A stretch of 5,004 nucleotides of DNA, from NCBI GenBank assembly GCA_026706225.1, contig JAPOZE010000149.1, forward strand, positions 3,284 through 8,287. The letters are read 5' to 3'. Every line of letters starts with the position of its first letter. Position 1 is the first letter of the stretch. The position numbers and the translations under genes were made by a program. A model generated the notes under the pieces. The model made no database searches and was not told the DNA's origin. It was given only the letters and a program-made list of their open reading frames with translations. Below, piece by piece: positions 1-5,004 of the stretch. Source of the stretch: Acidobacteriota bacterium. Its GTDB lineage: Bacteria; Acidobacteriota; Terriglobia; Versatilivoradales; Versatilivoraceae.

Positions 1-394
1 GGCCGGACAATCCGCCCATGGAAGGCTGGTGAATCAGGATCCGCGAGTTGGGCAGAGCAAAACGCTTGCCGCGGGTGCCGGAGCAGAGCAGCAGAGCTGC
101 CATGCTGGCCGCCTGCCCCACGCAGATGGTGGTCACATCCGGTCGTATGAACTGAATGGTGTCGTAAATCGCCAGGCCGGCCGTGATGGAGCCGCCCGGG
201 CTGTTGATGTAGAGGGATATGTCCTTCTCCGGGTCCTCAGCCTCCAGGAACAGCAATTGAGCCGTCACCAGGTTGGCGATGTTGTCATCGATGGGGGTTC
301 CGATGAAGATGATGTTGTCCTTCAGGAGGCGGGAGTAGATGTCGTAGGCGCGCTCGCCCCTACTGGTCTGTTCCACTACCATGGGAACTAACAT
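1..394 (-). CDS. clpP: ATP-dependent Clp protease proteolytic subunit ClpP (3' end outside window)
   Basis: This is the serine peptidase subunit that forms the double-heptameric chamber of the cytoplasmic Clp protease and degrades proteins unfolded by ClpX or another Clp ATPase. The first 131 residues are visible, against about 195-200 for the family, and the reading frame is open to the left edge. The N-terminus [20 protein letters not shown] is typical. The oxyanion-hole segment SPGGSITAG lies at residues 65-73, the nucleophile Ser97 sits in GQAASM, and the catalytic His122 sits in LIHQP. The catalytic Asp would lie beyond the window. The ATG at 394 is chosen because it aligns with the family N-terminus and has an AGGGG at 406-410, though the 11-nt spacing is rather long. 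The ATG at codon 5 has no ribosome binding site. The gene starts 37 bp after the tig stop on the same strand with no terminator visible between them, so co-transcription with tig is likely. clpX would be the expected next gene but cannot be seen. Confidence 0.97.
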   Translation of the reverse strand, partial: MLVPMVVEQTSRGERAYDIYSRLLKDNIIFIGTPIDDNIANLVTAQLLFLEAEDPEKDISLYINSPGGSITAGLAIYDTIQFIRPDVTTICVGQAASMAALLLCSGTRGKRFALPNSRILIHQPSMGGLSG

Positions 395-431
395 GTGGTT
401 GGGATCCCCTGAAGTCCTGACTGTGACTGAT

Positions 432-1733
432 TTAGGGTTGAACGATAAGTCCCGGGGGAGTCTTGACGGACGCCAGACGAAGGATTAAATCCAGGCACTT
501 CCTGTTTCGGATCGTGTTCTTGATTCTAGCGGCGCCCCCATCCCGTGTCAAGCGCGATCTGACGGCCTCGATCGGCTGGTCCGCCCCCTGAGCGATGCGC
601 GAGATTTCTTCTTCCAGCTCTTCATCGGAAACGGTCAGCTTCTCCTTATCGGCGATGTGCTCCAGCAGGATGGCGCGTTTCACATCCAGAACCGCCTTCT
701 CCCGCTGCTGTTCGCGAAACTGGTTCCAGTCCAGCTTGAGCGTGCTGGGGTGAACGCCCTGCATCATCAGGGCCTGCATGGTATCTTTCAGCCGCGCTTC
801 CAACTGCTCCTCGACCAGCACTTCAGGAACCTCGAAGGACGTGTCTTCGACCAGGCGATCGACCAGCCTGGATTGCATTTCGGAGCGCGCGGCCTTCTCC
901 TTTCGCTCCGCACGGTCAGCCCGCACCTTGGACCGCAAGTCCTCCAGAGAAGAGTAGTCCCCGGCGTCCTTGGCGAACTCGTCGTTGAGTTCGGGCAGGC
1001 GCTTCTGCTTGACGGCCTTGAGTTCCACGCGATAGTTCACCTGTTGGCCGGCGAGCTGCCTGTTGGGATGATCGTCGCCGTAGGTAACCGAAAAGGTCCG
1101 GGTCTCTCCGCTCCGGGCCCCGCTCAGGTTGTCGGTAAATTCCCGCGGCGTCCCTTCTCCACCCAGTTCACAGGTGACGTCGTCGTCGCGGATATCCTCG
1201 CGCCCGGCTGCAGAATATTTTCCCTCCAGCGAGATGACGGCATGGTCTCCAGACTGTGCGGGCCGGTCCTCCACCGGCAAATACTCCGCCGACTGCTCCT
1301 GCAATTGCCCAAGGACGGTCTCCACTTCCTCGTCCGTGACCTCGGTCGGGACCTGTTCGACCTCCAGCCCCTGGTAGTTGGGAAGCTCCAGGGCAGGCGG
1401 CACTTCGAAGGTGGCCTTGAAGGTGAACGGCTGCCCGGGAGCGAAGTCGACGTCTGCTATCTTGGGCTGCGACAAGGGCGTGAGGGATTTCGATTCCAAC
1501 GCCTCCCTGAAATACTTGCGAACGGCCGCCTCCAGGAAATCGGCCCTGATGGAATCCCCGAATCGCTGCTGGACGATCGGCAGCGGCGCTCGGCCGGGGC
1601 GAAACCCCGGAACCCGTGCCTGTCGCAGGTACTTTTGGCAAACCGCCTGGTAGTCGGGCTTCCACCGTTCGGCTTCCACCTCTATGCCCAACTCGGTTCT
1701 GCAGGAACTCAGGAGGTTCACTTCAACCTTCAA
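432..1733 (-). CDS. tig: Trigger factor, ribosome-associated chaperone / peptidyl-prolyl isomerase
   Basis: Trigger factor binds the ribosome near the exit tunnel and shields nascent chains. It also carries an FKBP-type prolyl isomerase domain. From the TTG start the product is 433 residues, close to the roughly 430 usual for the family, and it looks intact. The N-terminal ribosome-binding domain contains the signature GFRPGRAP at residues 43-50. An FKBP-like domain follows at about 157-247 ([11 protein letters not shown] through [14 protein letters not shown]). The rest is the helical SurA-like substrate-binding region, rich in Lys, Arg and Glu. The TTG at 1733 is preferred because AAGGTGG lies 5 nt upstream, the protein then begins (M)KVEVN as in relatives, and the signature falls at the positions it has in E. 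coli. An in-frame GTG at 1742 would add three residues and is the alternative. The gene lies downstream of tRNA-Leu(UAG) and immediately upstream of clpP, the usual tig-clpP arrangement. Confidence 0.96.
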   Translation of the reverse strand: MKVEVNLLSSCRTELGIEVEAERWKPDYQAVCQKYLRQARVPGFRPGRAPLPIVQQRFGDSIRADFLEAAVRKYFREALESKSLTPLSQPKIADVDFAPGQPFTFKATFEVPPALELPNYQGLEVEQVPTEVTDEEVETVLGQLQEQSAEYLPVEDRPAQSGDHAVISLEGKYSAAGREDIRDDDVTCELGGEGTPREFTDNLSGARSGETRTFSVTYGDDHPNRQLAGQQVNYRVELKAVKQKRLPELNDEFAKDAGDYSSLEDLRSKVRADRAERKEKAARSEMQSRLVDRLVEDTSFEVPEVLVEEQLEARLKDTMQALMMQGVHPSTLKLDWNQFREQQREKAVLDVKRAILLEHIADKEKLTVSDEELEEEISRIAQGADQPIEAVRSRLTRDGGAARIKNTIRNRKCLDLILRLASVKTPPGLIVQP

Positions 1734-1738
1734 GACAT

Positions 1739-1745
1739 CCACCTT
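1739..1745 (-). promoter_or_regulatory. Shine-Dalgarno sequence of tig
   Basis: The minus strand reads AAGGTGG, one mismatch from AAGGAGG, ending 5 nt before the TTG at 1733. It overlaps the alternative GTG codon at 1742, so it can only serve the TTG. The GTG itself has just a weak AAGG-type match upstream. This site decides the tig start. Confidence 0.65.
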
Positions 1746-1829
1746 GGCCTTGGCTCGGGCGCAAACCCGGTGCCTATCTTGTTCCGGTTGGATCGAAAGG
1801 GTAGGAAACGATCAAGAAGGATCGGGATT

Positions 1830-1914
1830 TGGTGCGAAAGAGGGGACTTGAACCCCTACCCCTTGCGGGACTGGATCCTAAGTCCAGCGCGTCTGCCAAT
1901 TCCGCCACTTTCGC
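1830..1914 (-). tRNA. tRNA-Leu, anticodon UAG, with encoded CCA
   Basis: The minus strand folds as a class II tRNA of 85 nt including the CCA. The acceptor stem pairs GCGAAAG (1914-1908) with CTTTCGC (1840-1834), followed by discriminator A73 at 1833 and an encoded CCA at 1832-1830. The D arm has a GCG/CGC stem and the conserved GG in its loop. The anticodon stem CTGGA/TCCAG (1887-1883 and 1875-1871) encloses the loop CTTAGGA, giving anticodon TAG at 1880-1878, which reads the leucine codon CUA and possibly other CUN codons. The long variable arm (1858-1870) forms CCC/GGG around a GCAA loop, as expected for tRNA-Leu. The T arm is AGGGG, loop TTCAAGT, CCCCT. A73 and the long variable arm both fit leucine identity. 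It lies 97 bp upstream of tig on the same strand and downstream of a strong promoter. Confidence 0.97.
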
Positions 1915-1925
1915 CTGGTGTGCGA

Positions 1926-1947
1926 CTTCGAGCCCGGTTGCCCGAAG
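1926..1947 (-). other. Leader hairpin between promoter and tRNA-Leu
   Basis: In the minus-strand transcript CTTCGGGC (1947-1940) pairs with GCTCGAAG (1933-1926) over 8 bp, with one G-U wobble and a six-base loop AACCGG. The stem ends 11 nt before the tRNA 5' end. No T-run follows it, so it does not look like an intrinsic terminator. It may affect 5' processing of the precursor tRNA or may simply be a stable fold in GC-rich DNA. The pairing is seen directly; any role is unknown. Confidence 0.45.
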
Positions 1948-2006
1948 CTGCTCTGATCGATAAGGCTGGGAACTGCGACGAATGCCCATGACAGCAGGCA
2001 ACGAAT

Positions 2007-2036
2007 TTTATAGCATCATTGGCGTTTTCGTGTCAA
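2007..2036 (-). promoter_or_regulatory. Sigma70-type promoter for the tRNA-Leu-tig-clpP unit
   Basis: The minus strand carries a perfect -35 element TTGACA (2036-2031), an 18-bp spacer and a -10 element TATAAA (2012-2007), five of six matches to TATAAT. Transcription would begin near position 2000, leaving a leader of about 85 nt before the tRNA. It is the strongest promoter-like sequence I saw in the window and faces tRNA-Leu, tig and clpP. Its position immediately upstream of a tRNA gene supports a housekeeping role. No operator-like repeat was seen around it. Confidence 0.75.
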
Positions 2037-2066
2037 TTTCGAGCCAGTGGACGAGAAACCCGACAA

Positions 2067-2074
2067 AAGGAGAG
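2067..2074 (+). promoter_or_regulatory. Shine-Dalgarno sequence of the TlpA-like gene
   Basis: AAGGAGAG lies 8 nt upstream of the ATG at 2083 (10 nt when counted from the AAGGAG core). The more upstream in-frame GTG at 2047 has no such sequence before it, so this site supports the ATG at 2083. A second in-frame ATG at 2116 has a shorter GGAG only 4 nt away. Confidence 0.7.
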
Positions 2075-2082
2075 ATCGGGGC

Positions 2083-2661
2083 ATGACGATTCCAGCCAGG
2101 CACCCGCGGAGAAAGATGGACTTGGGACGGACAAGGCGACGTCGGCAGACTCTGACGCTGCTGGCAGCCGTCTGGATCTTTCTGCACACAGCCAGCCCGG
2201 CCCCGTCTTCCCTCCCCCGGAGTTCGCCCCCCGGTGCCGGCCCTGTTTTGAAACCGGTAGAGGCCGCCACGCTCAAGACCATTCTCAAGAAGAAGCAGGG
2301 GAAGGTCGTACTGATCAACCTCTGGGCCACCTGGTGCGTTCCCTGCCGCGAGGAGTTTCCGGACCTGATCAAGCTCTACGGGAAATATCGAGGCCGCGGT
2401 CTGGAGTTGATCCTGATCTCGGTCGACTTTGCCGAGCAGCGGAGGCAGGTGGAGGCCTTCCTCAAGGAAAACGGCGTGACCTTTCCCACCTATATCAACG
2501 CCGAGGAGAGCTACGAGGACTTGATCAGCTTCCTTGCTCCGGACTGGATCGGAGGGTTACCCACCACCTTCGTCATCGACCGAAAGGGCCGACTGACTCG
2601 GAGCCTGGTCGGCGGACAGAACTATGAGGTCTTTCACAAGGCCGTCGCTCCCCTTCTCTGA
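2083..2661 (+). CDS. TlpA-like thioredoxin-fold protein, probable envelope thiol-disulfide oxidoreductase
   Basis: The product is 192 residues and belongs to the TlpA/ResA/redoxin branch of the thioredoxin superfamily. Such proteins usually reduce or exchange disulfides outside the cytoplasmic membrane, for example in cytochrome c maturation. An Arg-rich N-region (RTRRRR) is followed by a hydrophobic stretch at about residues 23-37 (TLTLLAAVWIFLHTA), which is a signal peptide or membrane anchor, and then a Pro/Ser-rich spacer. The thioredoxin fold begins near residue 58. It shows the motif LINLWATWCVPCREEFP with active-site Cys85 and Cys88, a central strand LELILISVD, and the cis-proline loop GLPTTFVID with Pro160. 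The C-terminus is compact with no extra domain. The ATG at 2083 is chosen because of AAGGAGAG upstream. GTG at 2047 would give 204 residues and ATG at 2116 would give 181. No lipobox cysteine is present. No cytochrome biogenesis gene is in view, so the partner is unknown. It converges on the PcRGLX-like gene with 4 bp between stops. Confidence 0.88.
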   Translation: MTIPARHPRRKMDLGRTRRRRQTLTLLAAVWIFLHTASPAPSSLPRSSPPGAGPVLKPVEAATLKTILKKKQGKVVLINLWATWCVPCREEFPDLIKLYGKYRGRGLELILISVDFAEQRRQVEAFLKENGVTFPTYINAEESYEDLISFLAPDWIGGLPTTFVIDRKGRLTRSLVGGQNYEVFHKAVAPLL

Positions 2662-2665
2662 ACCC

Positions 2666-5004
2666 TCACTGGGGCGGATCGAACGCCCGCGACAGGTACC
2701 ACAGAAAGTGCTGCGCTTCGCCCGAGATGGCGCCCGAGGGGACTGACCGGGAGATCTCCCGATCCTGAATTGCCTCGGTAAACGCCCCCAGCGCCAGTTC
2801 CCAGTGTTTGGGATCGCCCCCAGACTCGTAGAGGGCAGCCAATCCCGACGCCAGACCGACTCCAGCTTCCGGGGACTTGCCGGAAGTCCTCAACCTGATC
2901 AGCCACTCTCCCAAACTGCCCCGGATGGACTCGGCCTCCCGCTGCAGGCAGGCTTCGACCCGATCCCGACCCAACCAGTCCCGATTCCGGTAAAGCGCCG
3001 ACCAGAGCCGTCCCCTGTCCCAGGGTTCAGCTCCGCCGGCCTCCCCGCGTTCGGCCTGCCACCGCAGGGCGTTCACCGGGGACAGTTCCTGCAAGCTCCC
3101 CCAGTCCCCGTCCTGCCAGGCACGGATGACATCCACGATCCACCGGGCCCTCTCCAGGTAGCGCTCATCCCCAAGCACCAGGTAGCCCCTGACCAGTCCA
3201 ACCAGGACCGCCGCCGCATGGCGGGGCGCCTGCGCAGGATTCACTTCGTCCGCAACCGCCGCCTGCTCCAGCCAGGAACGGGCGGCGTCCAGGGCTCGGC
3301 GATTCCCGGTCAGCAGAAAGGAGTAAAACAACGGCTCGCGGCCATGCCCGTCCCAGCCAGTCGCCGCACAACCACCGGAGGCGGGGTGGGGCCGGCGGGA
3401 AATACCGGAATCCACCCACTGGTCAACCAACTCCTGGGCGGCCTCCAGCGATCCGGGGTCTCCGGTCCGAAAAAAGTGAAGGTAAAGAGCATGGGCAAGA
3501 GAGTCGCGAGGGTCATCGGTCCGGCGGCTGCTCTTCGCTGTGATTTTCGCACTCTCCGGGCCGGGCCGTCCTCCGCTTGACCCGAGTCGGCCGTGACCGT
3601 TGTTGTCGCCAGCCCCGCCACTGCCGGGCGATTCTGCAAGCGATTCCCGCTGTCTCTCAATCCAGCCGTCGACCCTGCGAACCAGCGGCCAGAAACCCTC
3701 CCGATAGACCTCGGGGGAAGATTCCGAAAGCGGTCCCAGGCCCTGGCCGGCGCGGCGATACCAGGAGGGAGAAGCGAACGCATACACCGGTTTCTGCAGA
3801 CCCATGAGCTCGTTCTTGACCCGACCCTGGGCGAGACTGCGGTCGCCATGAAAGTAGAAGAGCATCTGGTGGGTCCTGGACCCACCGGCCGGGACGTTCC
3901 AGGGTTCCGCCTCCTCCGGAAACAGCCGGGCCATCAGGCTGCCAGACTCCTTGATTTCAAAGGCCTTGGGATAGAGCCGCCGGAACCGCTTCACACCCAG
4001 AGCCAGGCCATGTCGCTCGTCCGACAGGTCGGCCCAGCCCAGGTTGGCGCGGAAATCCTTGGCCACCCGGCGCCGTAGCGTTCGGGAAACCGGTTCGCGG
4101 CCGGCGTTCTCGCCAGAGGTCGCCTCATTCGCCTCCACCACCGAGAGGCGATAGGAATCGGGACCGTCCAGATAGAGAGACACGGTAGAGGTTCGATCGA
4201 AGTGGCCCTGATGATCCCGATCCCCTCCGCCCAGAGCGAACCGGCGCGAAAGCGGATCCAGGTTCAATCGGGCCTCGAGGCTGAAGTCCTCCACCGGAAA
4301 CTCCCCGGTCCCCGCGCCACAGGGCCGAACCAGCGTCAAGCCCAGCTTGAAGAAGGTCTTTCCGCCATAAACGGTCACCCTGGCCACGTAGTCCAGGGGC
4401 GCGACTTCCGCGTCCTCGGAGACAAACGTGCCCGAGACCCTGATCACCGCTCGGAATGCATTGGCCTCTTCCACCTCCACCCGATTTTCGCTCCAGGGGC
4501 CCATCCCATAGGCTTTGCCCCCACTCTTCAGGACCATGCGGAAACGACCGCTATCCAGGATCCGGGTGCGCGCGGAGAAATCGTAGCCCCAATTCTCGTC
4601 CACCCACACCTGGTCCAGCAGTTGCTGGGAAGGCCCCCCCATGAACAACCGGAGGGGGCCGGTAACCACTTCCACTCCCTGGCTGTGGCGGGACAGGCCG
4701 ATGGGAGAGGGAAATCTCGGCAGGCCGCCGACCCGGCGCAGGAAGTACACCAATTGCCCGTTGGCCGGCAGGCTGGCGGCGAAGTGGACCTGGATCCATT
4801 GCAGGCTCCCGTCTTCCGGCCAACGAGCCACTTCCTGAACAACGGCAGGAACAAACCTGCCCTGGCGGTCCATCAATTGGAGCAGGCGGGCTGATTTGAG
4901 AAGCCCCCGAGGCAGCGGGACGCCCGAGGTGATGGGATACTGATGGCGAGCCAGTCCGGCGGTCTCCCGCACGGTCAGGGGGATATCGATCTCTTGAGAC
5001 CACC
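2666..5004 (-). CDS. PcRGLX/YetA-like protein (RIFT barrel plus alpha/alpha toroid), 5' end outside window
   Basis: At least 778 residues are visible; the frame stays open to the right edge, so the true start and any signal peptide are outside. Residue numbers here count from the in-frame GTG at 4972. The N-terminus (IDIPLTVRETAGLARHQYPITSGVPLPRGLLKS) and the following VARWPEDGSLQWIQVHF match the RIFT-barrel domain of this family, as I recall it. A beta-rich central region spans about 97-370 (QLLDQVWVDENWGYDFSARTRI, YVARVTVYGGKTFFKLGLTL). The C-terminal part, about 490-765, is helical with repeated hairpins (LYLHFFRTGDPGSLEAAQELVDQWV, LFYSFLLTGNRRALDAARSWL, LVRGYLVLGDERYLERARWIV), fitting an alpha/alpha toroid. 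The Penicillium member is an exo-rhamnogalacturonan lyase (PL26), and Bacillus YetA lies in a pectin-related cluster. Pectin or another acidic polysaccharide is therefore a possible substrate, but catalytic residues could not be checked. A Gly/Ser-rich linker at 445-490 separates the central domain from the toroid. No other carbohydrate genes are in view. Confidence 0.8.
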   Translation of the reverse strand, partial: WSQEIDIPLTVRETAGLARHQYPITSGVPLPRGLLKSARLLQLMDRQGRFVPAVVQEVARWPEDGSLQWIQVHFAASLPANGQLVYFLRRVGGLPRFPSPIGLSRHSQGVEVVTGPLRLFMGGPSQQLLDQVWVDENWGYDFSARTRILDSGRFRMVLKSGGKAYGMGPWSENRVEVEEANAFRAVIRVSGTFVSEDAEVAPLDYVARVTVYGGKTFFKLGLTLVRPCGAGTGEFPVEDFSLEARLNLDPLSRRFALGGGDRDHQGHFDRTSTVSLYLDGPDSYRLSVVEANEATSGENAGREPVSRTLRRRVAKDFRANLGWADLSDERHGLALGVKRFRRLYPKAFEIKESGSLMARLFPEEAEPWNVPAGGSRTHQMLFYFHGDRSLAQGRVKNELMGLQKPVYAFASPSWYRRAGQGLGPLSESSPEVYREGFWPLVRRVDGWIERQRESLAESPGSGGAGDNNGHGRLGSSGGRPGPESAKITAKSSRRTDDPRDSLAHALYLHFFRTGDPGSLEAAQELVDQWVDSGISRRPHPASGGCAATGWDGHGREPLFYSFLLTGNRRALDAARSWLEQAAVADEVNPAQAPRHAAAVLVGLVRGYLVLGDERYLERARWIVDVIRAWQDGDWGSLQELSPVNALRWQAERGEAGGAEPWDRGRLWSALYRNRDWLGRDRVEACLQREAESIRGSLGEWLIRLRTSGKSPEAGVGLASGLAALYESGGDPKHWELALGAFTEAIQDREISRSVPSGAISGEAQHFLWYLSRAFDPPQ

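Larger units (their letters stand above)
1915..2082. other. Divergent intergenic region between tRNA-Leu and the TlpA-like gene
   Basis: This 168-bp gap separates two divergently transcribed units. On the minus strand it holds the sigma70-type promoter at 2007-2036 and the leader hairpin at 1926-1947. On the plus strand it ends with the ribosome binding site of the TlpA-like gene. I could not identify a good plus-strand promoter in it: TTGGCG at 2019 has no matching -10 at the expected distance. It also contains the 5' part of a spurious GTG-start extension of the TlpA-like frame. Confidence 0.6.

Noticed and set aside
29..391. A 120-codon open frame on the plus strand at the left edge
   Set aside because: It is a shadow of clpP, whose catalytic motifs are clear on the minus strand.
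401..408. Palindrome GGGATCCC upstream of clpP as a possible operator
   Set aside because: An eight-base palindrome occurs readily by chance and here overlaps the clpP ribosome binding region; no second copy or wider symmetry was seen.
657..1991. A 444-codon open frame on the plus strand opposite tig and the tRNA gene
   Set aside because: It lies antisense to the clearly real trigger factor gene and crosses the tRNA. It has no domain-like sequence and is explained by codon bias in GC-rich DNA.
2019..2627. A 202-codon plus-strand frame overlapping the TlpA-like gene
   Set aside because: It is a frame-shifted shadow of the thioredoxin-fold gene, which carries the WCVPC site and cis-proline loop in the other frame.
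2804..3580. Plus-strand open frames opposite the PcRGLX-like gene, including 2804-3580, 3593-4078 and 4202-4894
   Set aside because: They are Pro/Arg/Gly-rich with no recognisable fold and no ribosome binding site that I could see. The minus-strand frame is continuous through all of them.
1..5004. CRISPR array, insertion sequence, attachment site or phage-like block
   Set aside because: No spaced direct repeats, transposase-like frames or terminal inverted repeats were seen, and the tRNA-Leu shows no duplicated 3' end nearby that would mark an integration.

Overview
The window is GC-rich and bacterial, with short gaps between genes. It most likely comes from an Acidobacteriota or similarly deep-branching Gram-negative genome. 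That guess rests on the style of the ClpP N-terminus ([10 protein letters not shown], then [11 protein letters not shown]), the tRNA-Leu/tig/clpP order, and a PcRGLX/YetA-type carbohydrate-active protein nearby. No taxonomic search could be run, so the assignment is tentative.

The left part (1-2036, minus strand) is a protein quality-control operon. Read in the direction of transcription it contains a consensus-like sigma70 promoter, a roughly 85-nt leader with a stable hairpin, a tRNA-Leu(UAG) gene with an encoded CCA end, trigger factor (tig) and the first two thirds of clpP, which runs off the left edge. Trigger factor receives nascent chains at the ribosome exit tunnel, and ClpP is the peptidase chamber of the Clp protease. 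The tig-clpP pairing, often followed by clpX, is a classic conserved arrangement. Placing the tRNA at the head of the unit suggests that the tRNA and the chaperone/protease genes share one promoter.

The right part holds two convergent genes. On the plus strand, 2083-2661 encodes a TlpA-like thioredoxin-fold protein with an N-terminal signal peptide or anchor and a WCVPC active site, probably an envelope thiol-disulfide oxidoreductase. On the minus strand, a large gene occupies 2666-5004 and continues past the right edge. It resembles the PcRGLX/YetA family (RIFT-barrel N-terminus, central beta domain, C-terminal alpha/alpha toroid), whose characterised fungal member is an exo-rhamnogalacturonan lyase. 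The two stop codons are only 4 bp apart.

The window is mostly housekeeping and ordinary accessory content. I did not find a convincing new system. The points most worth a second look are two start-site corrections, the tRNA-headed tig operon, and the Gly/Ser-rich linker in the PcRGLX-like protein.
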